A DNA stretch of 47,811 nucleotides from Lachnospiraceae bacterium (GTDB lineage: Bacteria; Bacillota; Clostridia; Lachnospirales; Lachnospiraceae), in NCBI GenBank assembly GCA_015057515.1, contig SVED01000008.1, positions 1-47,811 of the forward strand. Direction: 5' to 3'. The notes below the pieces were generated by a model. That model was not told the DNA's origin. It did no database searches and saw nothing but the letters and a program-made list of their open reading frames with translations. The position numbers were made by a program, and so were the translations under genes. This document shows, in pieces, positions 9,042 to 19,891 of the stretch; position 1 is the first letter of the stretch; every line of letters begins with the position of its first letter.

Positions 9042-11141
9042 ATGTCAGAGAGAAGACTAAACGCCCACAAAGTTTTTGAATATGTTTTCAATACCAAGAC
9101 AGCCCTTAACATAGGAGCTTTATTTGCTGACGGTACAGAATACTACAGAACCCCTGCTCAGGTGGCAAAAGGAGAGTCTGTTACAATTAAGTTCAGGACA
9201 GCAATAGACAATGTTGACGCTGTCTATTTGATATATGATGGCAATAGAGTGAGGATGTCTGTGGAAAACTCAGATTCCCTGTTTGATTACTATGCATATA
9301 CCATTCCTGCAGTGGATGACAATATAGATTATTATTACGAGGTAGTAGCTGGCAATGTTATTTGTTACTACAACAAACTGGGTACACAGAATCATTTAAA
9401 CCCAGATTACAATTTTCAAATATTCCCAGGTTTCGCAGTGCCTTCATGGGCTAGAGGTGCAGTATTTTATCAGATATTCGTTGATAGATTTTGCAACGGT
9501 GACGAGAGCAACGATGTTCTAGACAATGAGTACTGCTACATTGGTGAGGGAACAAGACGAGTTACAGATTGGTTCAAATATCCTGACAATATGGATGTGC
9601 GTTCCTTCTATGGTGGAGATTTGCAGGGTGTTATGAACAAATTAGACTATCTTCAGGATTTGGGTGTTGATGTTATTTATCTTAACCCTATATTTGTATC
9701 ACCATCTAACCACAAATATGATATACAGGATTATGATTATGTTGATCCTCATTTCGGTGTAATTTTAAAAGACGAAGGCGAGTGTCTGCAGAATGGCTCT
9801 CGAACAAACAAAGAGTCTACCAGATATATCACAAGGGTAACAGACAAAGCCAACTTGGAGGCCAGCAACGCACTGTTTGCAAAACTGGTTGAGGAAGTTC
9901 ACAAAAGAGGTATGAAGATTATCTTAGATGGTGTTTTCAATCACTGTGGCTCCTTCAACAAATGGTTAGATAGAGAATGTATATACGAGAATCAAGAAGG
10001 CTATGAAAAGGGTGCTTTTATTGATCACGATAGCCCATATCGAAGCTTTTTCAAATTCCAGGATCAGTGGAAATGGCCATACAATCCCACTTACAATGGA
10101 TGGTGGGGACATGATACTCTTCCTAAGCTCAATTATGAGGAGTCTGAAAAGCTCTATGAGTATATTATGCACGTTGGGGAAAAGTGGGTTTCACCACCGT
10201 ATAACTGTGATGGTTGGAGACTTGATGTTGCAGCTGATTTAGGACACACAGAAGAATTCAATCACAAGTTTTGGCGAGACTTCCGAAAAAGAGTAAAGGC
10301 GGCCAACCCAGAAGCTATTATTTTAGCAGAGCATTATGGTGATGCGAAGAGCTGGCTTATGGGAGACCAGTGGGATACGGTCATGAACTATGACGCCTTT
10401 ATGGAACCTATTACTTGGTTTCTTACCGGTGTGGAGAAACACAGTGATGAGTTTAGAGGTGATTTGCTTGGTAATCCGGATGCTTTTACCGGCTCGCTCA
10501 GACATCATATGTCAAGATTTAACCAGAATTCACTTGAGATTGCCATGAATGAGTTGTCAAATCACGACCATTCCAGATTTTTGACACGAACCAACAGACG
10601 AGTAGGTCGTATACATACTATGGGACCAGATGCTGCTAATGAAAACATTAACAAAGGTGTTTTTAGAGCGGCGGTGGTTTTTCAGATGACATGGCCTGGA
10701 GCGCCAACTATATACTATGGAGATGAGGCAGGACTTTGTGGTTGGACTGACCCAGATAACAGAAGAACATATCCTTGGGGAAGAGAAGATAAAGAGCTTA
10801 TCAATTTCCACAAAGATATTATAAAGATTCACAAGAATCACGAAGCACTTATGAAGGGCTCGGTTATGTTCTTGTATGGTGGTTATAAGATTATCAGCTA
10901 TGGCAGATTTACTGATAAGCAGGCGGTTATAGTTATTATCAACAACGATTACGAGGACAGAGACTTAAAACTTCATGTAAGACGTTTGGGTATACCTGAT
11001 TGTTCATCTCTCAAACGAGTTATGTTGGCTGATGAAGCGGGATATGACTTAGGTATACGTGAATATGAGGTTAAAAACAATGTGCTTAATATATCAAGTC
11101 CAAAAATTTCGGCTATGGTATTAAGCTACGATAAAGAGTAA
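9042..11141 (+). CDS. Glycoside hydrolase family 13 (neopullulanase/alpha-amylase type)
   Basis: GVDVIYLNPIF, GMKIILDGVFNHCG, CDGWRLDVAADLG, NHDHSRF motifs; N-terminal CBM34-like region. Confidence 0.93.
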   Translation: MSERRLNAHKVFEYVFNTKTALNIGALFADGTEYYRTPAQVAKGESVTIKFRTAIDNVDAVYLIYDGNRVRMSVENSDSLFDYYAYTIPAVDDNIDYYYEVVAGNVICYYNKLGTQNHLNPDYNFQIFPGFAVPSWARGAVFYQIFVDRFCNGDESNDVLDNEYCYIGEGTRRVTDWFKYPDNMDVRSFYGGDLQGVMNKLDYLQDLGVDVIYLNPIFVSPSNHKYDIQDYDYVDPHFGVILKDEGECLQNGSRTNKESTRYITRVTDKANLEASNALFAKLVEEVHKRGMKIILDGVFNHCGSFNKWLDRECIYENQEGYEKGAFIDHDSPYRSFFKFQDQWKWPYNPTYNGWWGHDTLPKLNYEESEKLYEYIMHVGEKWVSPPYNCDGWRLDVAADLGHTEEFNHKFWRDFRKRVKAANPEAIILAEHYGDAKSWLMGDQWDTVMNYDAFMEPITWFLTGVEKHSDEFRGDLLGNPDAFTGSLRHHMSRFNQNSLEIAMNELSNHDHSRFLTRTNRRVGRIHTMGPDAANENINKGVFRAAVVFQMTWPGAPTIYYGDEAGLCGWTDPDNRRTYPWGREDKELINFHKDIIKIHKNHEALMKGSVMFLYGGYKIISYGRFTDKQAVIVIINNDYEDRDLKLHVRRLGIPDCSSLKRVMLADEAGYDLGIREYEVKNNVLNISSPKISAMVLSYDKE

Positions 11142-11170
11142 CTTTTCACCACAGAAGAGGGGGTAAAATT

Positions 11171-12121
11171 ATGAGGATTTTAGTTATAGGTGCAGGAGCG
11201 CTGGGTATTGGTATTGGTGCATCCTTAAAGGATGCTGGTGCTGAAGTTGACTTCTTTGCAAAGGGAGAAACTAAGGCTGCTATAGATGCTTGTGGTATAA
11301 GTAGAAAAGAATGGTTCAAGGATATTGAAATTCCTGCAGGACAGGTAGGAACCTATGATGATTATGCGACATTGCCTGAAGATGCGTATGACTTTATTAT
11401 CATATCAACAAAAACTATAGCAAATGCTGAGGTAAGTGAAAAGCTTGCTGAGTATGCCGGCTGTATGAAGGAGAACTGTAAGATTATATTTATGCAAAAC
11501 GGAATGGGTTATGAAGCTCCGTTTATGGAATTTTTTGAGGACTTCGAGATATATCATAGTAGAGTTATTACTGGATTTAAGAAGGTATCACCTAGTGCTA
11601 GTGTAATAACTGCACATCAGGATCCTATATTTATTGGTTCTATATATGGATATGACAATGCCCCTATCCAGCCGGTGGTGGATGTTCTTAATGCCTCAGG
11701 AATACCAGCGCAGGTAGAGGAGGAGATAAGCAAGGCGCTTTGGGCAAAGCTTATATATAATACAACTCTCAATCCATTGGGAGCTATACTTGGTATGTCT
11801 TACGGTGAACTAGCAGATTCAGAGTACGCCCATTCCATAATGGATATTCTCATTGAAGAAACCTTTGAGGTTATGAATAGAGCTGGTGGAGTGACTTATT
11901 GGAATAATGCCGATGCTTATAGAAAAGTATTATTTGAAGAGATGATTCCTGTTACCTACGACCATCGTTCATCTACACTTCAGGACATTGAAAAGAAGCA
12001 AAAGACCGAGATTGACACTTTGACAGGAGCCCTTCTCAATCTTGCTTCTGCTTGCAATATGCCGGCACCAATGCACAGTATGATGTTTTCACTGGTTAAG
12101 GCACTGGAAGAAAAGTTTTAA
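11171..12121 (+). CDS. 2-dehydropantoate 2-reductase family (ApbA/PanE-like)
   Basis: MRILVIGAGALGIGIGASL Rossmann motif; KALWAKLIYNTTLNPLGAILG. Confidence 0.88.
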   Translation: MRILVIGAGALGIGIGASLKDAGAEVDFFAKGETKAAIDACGISRKEWFKDIEIPAGQVGTYDDYATLPEDAYDFIIISTKTIANAEVSEKLAEYAGCMKENCKIIFMQNGMGYEAPFMEFFEDFEIYHSRVITGFKKVSPSASVITAHQDPIFIGSIYGYDNAPIQPVVDVLNASGIPAQVEEEISKALWAKLIYNTTLNPLGAILGMSYGELADSEYAHSIMDILIEETFEVMNRAGGVTYWNNADAYRKVLFEEMIPVTYDHRSSTLQDIEKKQKTEIDTLTGALLNLASACNMPAPMHSMMFSLVKALEEKF

Positions 12122-12145
12122 AGCATATAACGGGTAATGTATTGA

Positions 12146-13018
12146 TTATAGATTACCGCCTTTTAAGCGGAACTGCTTTGGAGTAGTTCCGCGATATTTT
12201 TTGAATTGTTTAATCATATGACTACAGTCTGCGTAGCCGGTTTCCTGACTAATGTAGTTCAAATCAAAATCAGTAAAGAGGAGAAAGTCCTCAACCTTAA
12301 ATATTCTAAATCGTTCAATATATTCTTTACATGAAAATCCATACATTTTCTTAAATTTTTTTGCAAAACATGAATAGCTGATACCACATATTTCGGCAAT
12401 TTCAGCCACCTCAATAGACTCTTGAATATGCTGGTCTATATATTCAGTAATGTTATCGATGTTGTAGGAAGTATCTTTCGTATAGATGTCGTTCTCAATA
12501 GTAAAACCATGAGTTTGCCACTGTCTTATCATTATCATCATAATGTTGTAAAGATGAGCCTGAATTAAAAGGTCATATCCAAAGCTTTTGTTTTCAAGCT
12601 CTTTGGCACAATCCAAAAAAAGTTTTTTACAATTAGTGCCAGCAGTGAATTCTGGCGGAAAGTATATTTGCATTTCTTTATCTGCCCCGCTCTTTATAAT
12701 GTTGGTGAGTTTGGGTGAATAAGACGGGGTGGCGGTAAGCCGATTGATATCCAGCTTGATAACTACGTATTTAAGTGGCTTGTCATCCACCCCATAAATG
12801 GAATGTACAGTCTTAGGATGGAAGAATATAAAACCATCTGTAGGAACAACATATTTTATGTGATTGTCGTACAATTCTGCGGTACCTTCCAGAATATAAA
12901 TCATTTCAGCAAAATAATGCCAATGAGGTCGAATTGGAAACTCGTCTTTGGCAGTATCGTATATAAAACATTCGAAGGGCATATTTAGGGTATCCCCAAC
13001 CTCAAATAGTGTAGGCAT
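12146..13018 (-). CDS. AraC family transcriptional regulator
   Basis: Cupin-like N-term (HWHYFAEMIYILEGTAELY) plus AraC HTH (ISYSCFAKKFKKMYGFSCKEYIERFRIFKVEDFLLFTD...YRGTTPKQFR); start at 13018 fits RBS aaggag. Confidence 0.93.
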   Translation of the reverse strand: MPTLFEVGDTLNMPFECFIYDTAKDEFPIRPHWHYFAEMIYILEGTAELYDNHIKYVVPTDGFIFFHPKTVHSIYGVDDKPLKYVVIKLDINRLTATPSYSPKLTNIIKSGADKEMQIYFPPEFTAGTNCKKLFLDCAKELENKSFGYDLLIQAHLYNIMMIMIRQWQTHGFTIENDIYTKDTSYNIDNITEYIDQHIQESIEVAEIAEICGISYSCFAKKFKKMYGFSCKEYIERFRIFKVEDFLLFTDFDLNYISQETGYADCSHMIKQFKKYRGTTPKQFRLKGGNL

Positions 13019-13198
13019 ATAAAAACTCCTTATGAATAGATTTGTACAATTTTTTGATAGGTATATTATATCATAAATAAAAAGTAAATGGTTAAATACT
13101 TTTTGAAGAGATGCAAGAAATTTTAACACGAATAGTTTAATTTATTTCGAAAATATATCGAATACAAAATATATTACGACGAAAGGAGATGAGATGCT

Positions 13199-14554
13199 AT
13201 GGAACGTGTAAAGTTGGTTCAAGATATGACAAGGGGAAATGAGACAAAATTACTATTAAAATTTATGCTTCCCATGTTGCTTGGTAATATTTTTCAGCAG
13301 GTTTATAATATTGCGGACAGTATTATAGTAGGCCAGTTCGAAGGGGCAGATGCTCTTGGCGCTATTGGTTGTACTGCATCTCTCACTTTTTTGTTCTTTT
13401 CTATATGCCAGGGACTTGGAATGGGTGCCGGTATTATGGTAGCTCAGTTTTTTGGAGCAGGAAGGGAAGAGAATGTAAAAAAGACCCTGACTAATTCATT
13501 TTATATAGTTGTTGCATCGGGTATACTGCTTAGTGTTATGGGCGTCATTTTCACAGGACCTGTATTGGAACTTCTGGGAACTCCTGCGGTTCAGATAGAT
13601 GATGCAACTGCATATATGCAGATAGTTTGTGGAGGAACAGTTGCAGTTGCGATATATAACTATGCTTCTCAGGTTATGAGAGCATTGGGTGATGCAAAAA
13701 CACCATTGTACTTTTTGTTAGTGGCAACAGTATTAAATGTTATTCTTGATTTAGTATTTGTTGTAGGCATGGAAAAAGGAGTTAGTGGAGCAGCGTATGC
13801 AACTATTATCGCTCAGGGAATTTCAGCTCTTGGTAGTTTGATATATGCAATAAGAAGGAATCCATATTTCAGGTTTGAAAAACGACATTTTATTTATGAC
13901 AGTCACATTGGTCAGTTATGCTTTAAGGTGGGATTACCTCTGGGAATACAGGGATTCACTATTGCGGTATCCTGTGTAATACTTCAGAAGTTTGTAAATA
14001 GCTTTGACGCGGCTGTGGTTACAGCCTTTACAGTGACTAGCCGTGTGGAACAATTTGTTCAGCAACCATATAACTCACTTGCTATGGCAGTATCCACGTT
14101 TACAGGTCAGAATATGGGGGCCGGGAAACCGGAAAGAGTGCGACGTGCTCTGGTTAGATCTGTGTGGATTACTGCTGTAATCAGTGGTGCTATGGCACTT
14201 GTATGTTTCTTTGGAGGAGAGCTTATAGTAAGATGCTTCGTTCATGAGCCAGAGGTTATAGAGATAGGTGTAAAGGCACTTAAGATACTAGGTCTTATGT
14301 TCTTCCCTCTTGGTATTATATATGTAACCCGAGGTGTGTTAAATGGAGCCAACGATACCTTCTATGCTATGATAAATGGCATAATTGAAGTGTGTGGTAG
14401 AATAAGTTTTGCTCTCTTGTTTGTAAATGTTATACCTGTGGGAATGTGGTCTGTATGGCTTGCAACAGGTGGAACCTGGATAATTACAGCTATGGCAGGT
14501 ACCATCAGATACAAGCAAGGAAGCTGGCGAAGAAAATGTATTGCTACAACTTAA
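13199..14554 (+). CDS. MATE family efflux transporter
   Basis: LPMLLGNIFQQVYNIADSIIVGQFEGADALGAIG typical MATE N-terminus; 12 TM-like profile. Confidence 0.95.
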   Translation: MERVKLVQDMTRGNETKLLLKFMLPMLLGNIFQQVYNIADSIIVGQFEGADALGAIGCTASLTFLFFSICQGLGMGAGIMVAQFFGAGREENVKKTLTNSFYIVVASGILLSVMGVIFTGPVLELLGTPAVQIDDATAYMQIVCGGTVAVAIYNYASQVMRALGDAKTPLYFLLVATVLNVILDLVFVVGMEKGVSGAAYATIIAQGISALGSLIYAIRRNPYFRFEKRHFIYDSHIGQLCFKVGLPLGIQGFTIAVSCVILQKFVNSFDAAVVTAFTVTSRVEQFVQQPYNSLAMAVSTFTGQNMGAGKPERVRRALVRSVWITAVISGAMALVCFFGGELIVRCFVHEPEVIEIGVKALKILGLMFFPLGIIYVTRGVLNGANDTFYAMINGIIEVCGRISFALLFVNVIPVGMWSVWLATGGTWIITAMAGTIRYKQGSWRRKCIATT

Positions 14555-14582
14555 TAAAGTTAAATTAATTATACTTCCTCAG

Positions 14583-14666
14583 CCTGTTAAAATGAAGGTA
14601 CGAAAAGGGGTAAAAATCTTTACTTTTTACCATAATTTTCGTACAATCATCTTAACAGGTTTTTTT
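14583..14666 (+). terminator. Long three-tier hairpin terminator
   Basis: CCTGTTAA/TTAACAGG (14583/14652), GTACGAAAA/TTTTCGTAC (14598/14636), GGTAAAAA/TTTTTACC (14609/14624), then TTTTTTT. Confidence 0.8.
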
Positions 14667-14710
14667 CGTGATTCAATGAATAAATTAGTATAAAAAGGGA
14701 GGATATTATT

Positions 14711-15433
14711 ATGGCAAATACACCAACACCACATATTGGAGCAACAAAGGAGCAGGTGGCAAAAACAGTTCTTATGGCGGGAGATCCCCTTAGAGCAAAA
14801 TACATAGCTGAGACATTTTTAGAGGATTACACTTGCGTAAATACAGTTAGAAATATGTTTGGATTTACCGGAACATACAAGGGAAAAAAGGTATCAGTGT
14901 TTGGACACGGTATGGGAATGCCTTCCATTGGCATATACTCTTATGAGCTTTTCAACTTTTATGATGTGGAAAACATAATCCGCATTGGCTCAGCGGGAAC
15001 CATTAGTGACAAGGTTAATCTTCGAGATGTTGCTATAGCTATAGGTGCCAGTACAGATTCTGCTTACGCTCATCAGTACAATCTTCCAGGCACATTTTCA
15101 GCAGTGGCAGACTTTGGTCTTGCAAGAGCAGCTGTAGAGGCAGGAGAGAAGCTGGGAATTAAGACAGTTACTGGAAATGTTCTTTCATCAGACGTGTTCT
15201 ACGATGATGATGCAGAAGCCTTTGATAAGTGGCGAAAGATGGGTATATTGGCTGTAGAGATGGAGGCAGCCGCCCTTTACATGAATGCGGCACGAGCTGG
15301 AAAAAAGGCACTTTGTATGCTTACCATATCAGATGATATATACGGTGGAAAGAAGCTATCAGTAGAGGATAGACAGACCGGATTTACAGATATGATGAAG
15401 ATAGCCCTTGAGGTGGCAGCAGGGCTTGAATAG
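14711..15433 (+). CDS. deoD: Purine-nucleoside phosphorylase DeoD
   Basis: TPHIGATKEQVAKTVLMAGDPLRAKYIAE; VEMEAAALYMNA. Confidence 0.97.
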   Translation: MANTPTPHIGATKEQVAKTVLMAGDPLRAKYIAETFLEDYTCVNTVRNMFGFTGTYKGKKVSVFGHGMGMPSIGIYSYELFNFYDVENIIRIGSAGTISDKVNLRDVAIAIGASTDSAYAHQYNLPGTFSAVADFGLARAAVEAGEKLGIKTVTGNVLSSDVFYDDDAEAFDKWRKMGILAVEMEAAALYMNAARAGKKALCMLTISDDIYGGKKLSVEDRQTGFTDMMKIALEVAAGLE

Positions 15434-15523
15434 TTTTTAGATATATTAATGAATTCAGGCAGGAGTTTTCTTGATGTAGGCATTTAATATCTGGAATGTA
15501 TCTGAAGAAAGGAAGTAGTTTTT

Positions 15524-16711
15524 ATGGGAAAATATAAACGTATATTTGTGGTTGTCATAGATTCCCTTGGTATAGGTGCAGCGGAAGACGCGGCTGATTA
15601 CAATGACATGGGAACTAATACATTGGGGCATATATCAGAAAGAATGGATACCTTTGATATGCCTAATCTTCAAAAACTGGGCATGGCGAATTTATGTAAA
15701 CTAAAACAGGTAGAGCCAGTAGCTGAGCCTATGGGGCGTATTATGACCTTAAAGGAGCGCAGTATAGGAAAGGACACCATGACCGGACACTGGGAGATGA
15801 TGGGGCTTCATATTACTAAGCCCTTCCAGACCTTTACAGAGGGATTTCCGCCAGAACTTATAGCTGAGCTGGAATCAAGAACAGGACACAAGGTTATCGG
15901 CAACAAGAGCGCCAGTGGAACAGCTATATTGGAGGAACTTGCGGAGGAAGAGATAGCTACAGGTAATATGATAGTTTATACTTCTACAGATTCAGTGTTG
16001 CAGATATGTGGCAATGAGGAAACCTTTGATTTGGAAGAGTTATATCGTTGCTGTGAGATTGCCAGAGACATTACTATGAAGGAAGAATGGAAGGTGGGCA
16101 GAGTTATTGCCAGACCTTATGTAGGCAAGAAGAAGGGAGAGTTTGTCAGAACCAGTAACAGACATGACTACGCCATTAAACCATATGGACTTACTACTCT
16201 CAATGCTATGAAGGCTGCAGGACTTGATGTTATATCAGTTGGAAAGATATCAGACATATTCTGTGGGGAGGGTATAACTGAGTCTAACCGCTCAAACTCA
16301 TCGGTTCACGGTATGGAACAGACTATAGAGATAGCCGGTAAGGATTTTACGGGACTTTGTTATGTAAACCTTGTTGATTTTGATACACTCTGGGGACACA
16401 GACGTAATCCTCTGGGCTATGGTGAGGAAATAGAGAAGTTTGATGTAAAGCTGGGAGAATTACTGGAGGTGCTTAAGGAGGATGACTTGCTTATCCTAAC
16501 TGCTGACCACGGCAACGACCCAACATACATTGGAACAGATCACACCAGAGAAAATGTACCGTTTATAGCCTACTCACCATCTATGGATAAGGGTGGAGAT
16601 TTAGGTGAGGCAGATACCTTTGCAGTTATTGGAGCCACTGTGGCAGATAACTTCAAGGTGAGTATGCCAGAAGGAACTATAGGATATTCAATCCTTGATG
16701 AATTGGTATAA
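15524..16711 (+). CDS. deoB: Phosphopentomutase
   Basis: [56 protein letters not shown]. Confidence 0.97.
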   Translation: MGKYKRIFVVVIDSLGIGAAEDAADYNDMGTNTLGHISERMDTFDMPNLQKLGMANLCKLKQVEPVAEPMGRIMTLKERSIGKDTMTGHWEMMGLHITKPFQTFTEGFPPELIAELESRTGHKVIGNKSASGTAILEELAEEEIATGNMIVYTSTDSVLQICGNEETFDLEELYRCCEIARDITMKEEWKVGRVIARPYVGKKKGEFVRTSNRHDYAIKPYGLTTLNAMKAAGLDVISVGKISDIFCGEGITESNRSNSSVHGMEQTIEIAGKDFTGLCYVNLVDFDTLWGHRRNPLGYGEEIEKFDVKLGELLEVLKEDDLLILTADHGNDPTYIGTDHTRENVPFIAYSPSMDKGGDLGEADTFAVIGATVADNFKVSMPEGTIGYSILDELV

Positions 16712-16717
16712 AAAAGT

Positions 16718-16780
16718 AAAAAAGTAGTTGCTTGATTTTATTGTCCATAAGTGGGCAACCCATCAAGTGACTACTTTTTT
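16718..16780 (+). terminator. Rho-independent terminator after deoB
   Basis: AAAAAAGTAGTTGCTTGAT ... ATCAAGTGACTACTTTTTT. Confidence 0.88.
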
Positions 16781-16812
16781 GCATTAAAGGAAAGTGTGTC
16801 ATTTAGTATTGG

Positions 16813-17073
16813 TTAGGTTGAAAGGTAATTGTTGATTTCATTGTCAGATAGATTGTATGTATTAGATAGCCGTTCATATATTGCGTGGTCGGAAATTCCC
16901 AGTTCTCGTTAAGCTCATCAGCCATTAATTCTTTTAAAGCATCGCACATAAGATTTCCTTCTTTCCATTTTAGTGTAGTAGATTTGTTACCAGAGGTTAC
17001 AGCCTGTAAAACAATGTCTGATAGTTCTTTCTCTTTGCCGGTGTAGTCGAAGAATAACGCATAATGTATATGA
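16813..17073 (-). pseudogene. Decayed coding remnant of unknown family, frameshifted, lacking a start
   Basis: Minus strand reads HHIHYALFFDYTGKEKELSDIVLQAVTSGNKSTTLKWKEGNLMCDALKELMADELNENW, then continues in another frame as GISDHAIYERLSNTYNLSDNEINNYLST*. Confidence 0.55.
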
Positions 17074-17157
17074 TGTCAATAATAAATCTGTTAAAAATGT
17101 GTGAATTATGATATGATTTGTTTATTGAAAATAATATATAAAATATAGGAGATTACA

Positions 17158-17826
17158 ATGAACAAAAAGGATATATTAAGCATAGTAGACCATACTCTTC
17201 TCGCTCAGACTGCTACCTGGGCTGAGATAAAAGAAATACTTGACGACGCTATGAAATATAAGACTGCATCTGCTTGCATACCAGCTTCATATGTAAAGCA
17301 GGCAGCGGACTATGTGGATGGTAAGTTGCCTATATGTACAGTTATAGGTTTCCCTAATGGTTATTCAACTACTGCTGTAAAGGTTGCTGAGACAGCAGAC
17401 GCTGTGGCAAATGGTGCATCTGAGATAGATATGGTAATTAACATAGGTCATGTAAAAGATGGCAGATATGATGAGGTAGAGGACGAGATAAAACAAATCA
17501 AGGAAGCATGTCAGGGAAGAATACTTAAGACCATTATTGAAACATGCCTTCTTACAGAGGAGGAAAAGATTAAAATGTGTGAGATAGTAACTAAGGCTCA
17601 TGCAGATTATATCAAGACATCAACTGGATTTTCTACTGCTGGTGCAACCTTTGCTGATGTAGCCCTCATGAAAAAATATGTTGGCCCAGACATTAAAATA
17701 AAGGCAGCAGGAGGTATAAGCTCCTTTGACGATGCAGAAGAATTTGTAAAGCTTGGAGCAGGCAGACTGGGAACAAGCAGATTGGTAAAGTTGCTTAAAG
17801 GTGAAGAATCTATAGGAAAGTATTAA
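17158..17826 (+). CDS. deoC: Deoxyribose-phosphate aldolase
   Basis: [53 protein letters not shown]. Confidence 0.97.
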   Translation: MNKKDILSIVDHTLLAQTATWAEIKEILDDAMKYKTASACIPASYVKQAADYVDGKLPICTVIGFPNGYSTTAVKVAETADAVANGASEIDMVINIGHVKDGRYDEVEDEIKQIKEACQGRILKTIIETCLLTEEEKIKMCEIVTKAHADYIKTSTGFSTAGATFADVALMKKYVGPDIKIKAAGGISSFDDAEEFVKLGAGRLGTSRLVKLLKGEESIGKY

Positions 17827-17872
17827 AAGATAAGTATTAACAGAGAAACTAATTGGTATTAGGAGACTACAT

Positions 17873-18601
17873 ATGATTAAGATTGCGATATGTGATGACG
17901 ATTTAAAGCAACAACTAAATATTAAAGGCTTGGTGGAAAATGTTTTTATCAGAGAAGAACAAACCTACGAAATTATCGAGTATACGTCAGGTGAAAAATT
18001 GGTGACTGATATGCCTGAAGCAAGATACGATATTGTCCTACTGGATATAGATATGCCTACTATGGATGGTATAGAGGTTGCCAACAAAATTGATGAGATT
18101 TGGAAAGATGTAAATGTTGTTTTTGTCACAAATAGAAGTGATTTGGTGTTTGAGGCCTTAAGCTGTAATCCATACAGATTTATTCGAAAAGAATATATGG
18201 AGGAAGGTATAGATGAAGCTATGTCGTCCTTGATAACAAAGATATCTAATGAGACTTATGTTGTATCCTTTGGAGACAAGAAGGAACATTATAGCTTTAA
18301 AATTAATGATTTGGTATATATTGAAAGTAAGAAACATTATGTGTATTTTCGTCTTGATGATGAGGAAGAGTACAAGATACGAGATAGACTTGCTAACTAT
18401 GAAAAAAAGCTAGCAGACTATGGTTTTATAAAAATTCACGGAAGCATTTTAGTAAATGTAAGAAAGATAAGAAAAATAAGTAGTGTGGAAGTAGTGTTGG
18501 TAAATGGTGAGAAACTTCCTATAAGCAGAAGCAACTCAGAAAAAATAAAGATGCACTTTTTGAATGAGATGAGGAGACATGTGAATGGAGTTATTGTATA
18601 A
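17873..18601 (+). CDS. LytTR-family response regulator (AgrA-like)
   Basis: MIKIAICDDDLKQQ, LLDIDMPTMDGIEVA receiver; C-terminal LytTR domain (YIESKKHYVYFRL...FIKIHGSILVNVRKI). Confidence 0.94.
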   Translation: MIKIAICDDDLKQQLNIKGLVENVFIREEQTYEIIEYTSGEKLVTDMPEARYDIVLLDIDMPTMDGIEVANKIDEIWKDVNVVFVTNRSDLVFEALSCNPYRFIRKEYMEEGIDEAMSSLITKISNETYVVSFGDKKEHYSFKINDLVYIESKKHYVYFRLDDEEEYKIRDRLANYEKKLADYGFIKIHGSILVNVRKIRKISSVEVVLVNGEKLPISRSNSEKIKMHFLNEMRRHVNGVIV

Positions 18602-19883
18602 CATATCTGAGATGGTGGCAAATATAATAGATGGTTTACTGGGACCTGTATTTATATCATTACTGTGTGGAAAAAAAGACCATATTAAATGGCATTTGTT
18701 TATAATAGGACTAATAATATCAGCTATACCATTAAGTCTGTTATCATTATATGTTTCTATTGTGCCAATACAGGTACTGGTATTTTTTATAGTATTAATG
18801 TCTTTTTCTATAATTTTTTTGGATAAAGGGATAGGAAAGAAGTTTTATGCAGTTTTCATTTGGAATGTTGTTCTTATGTTGAGCAATATGCTGGTAGTAT
18901 ATGGTGTGGTAAATATTTTTAAGTGGGATAATGAGGTGGTTCTGCAATCAGGAAGCGTGCAAAGAGTGTTGCTTATTATAATTCATAAAATAGTGCTGGC
19001 TTTAATGTGTATATTATTTATTTATTATGATAACCGTCATTCTATGGATTATAAGCAATGGTTAATCACTATTATCCAATTTGTTGGTACACTCTTTATT
19101 GGGGCTATAATAACTGACTTATATATGAAAGATATTTTTGACGAATCAAACGTTGGTGAGTTAATTATTATGACATTGGCTTTGTTTGTTATATGTATAG
19201 CAGTATGTATATGCCAACATATTATAAATAAGCAAAATCAGTATAAGTTAGAATATGAAAAGCTTCGCACACATTTAGAAAGTGAAGAGAGAAACATTGA
19301 GAAAATACAGGAACTATATGAGAATAGCAGTATATTACGACATGATATAAAACATTATGCCGTAATGGTTAAGGAGCTATTAAAGAAAGAAGAATATGAA
19401 AAAATAGAGCACATTATGGATGATATGATAGAGGAAAAACTGGTTAATGACACAGTTTTATACACATCAAGTGGTATGCTAAATGCTGTATTAAATAATA
19501 AGCTATCCATATGTAAAAAGCATAATGTAAGATTTGATGTAGAAGTAAGTTGTACAATTCCAGAGGAAAAACTTCTTAACATATGTGTTGTTATGGCTAA
19601 TCTTTTGGATAATGCCATTGAAGCTGAAAAGAAAGAGGATGATAAAGCCGTATGCTGTAAAATAAAAAAGAATAAGGATATGTTAAATATATATATAAGT
19701 AATAACATTTCCGAATCAGTGTTAGAAGCTAATCCAAAGCTTGTCACAACAAAAAATGATAAACGACAACATGGCTTTGGCACAAAAAGTATAATAAAAA
19801 GAGTGAAAGAGATGGACGGAATATATAATGTAAGTGAAGATAGGAAAAAGTTTATAATAGAGATTTTTGTACCATATGCGTAG
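18585..19883 (+). CDS. GHKL sensor histidine kinase (AgrC-like)
   Basis: Polytopic N-terminus, SSILRHDIKHYAVMV H-box, MANLLDNAIEAEKKEDD N-box; overlaps RR gene. Confidence 0.93.
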   Translation: MELLYNISEMVANIIDGLLGPVFISLLCGKKDHIKWHLFIIGLIISAIPLSLLSLYVSIVPIQVLVFFIVLMSFSIIFLDKGIGKKFYAVFIWNVVLMLSNMLVVYGVVNIFKWDNEVVLQSGSVQRVLLIIIHKIVLALMCILFIYYDNRHSMDYKQWLITIIQFVGTLFIGAIITDLYMKDIFDESNVGELIIMTLALFVICIAVCICQHIINKQNQYKLEYEKLRTHLESEERNIEKIQELYENSSILRHDIKHYAVMVKELLKKEEYEKIEHIMDDMIEEKLVNDTVLYTSSGMLNAVLNNKLSICKKHNVRFDVEVSCTIPEEKLLNICVVMANLLDNAIEAEKKEDDKAVCCKIKKNKDMLNIYISNNISESVLEANPKLVTTKNDKRQHGFGTKSIIKRVKEMDGIYNVSEDRKKFIIEIFVPYA

Positions 19884-19891
19884 GTGAAGTT

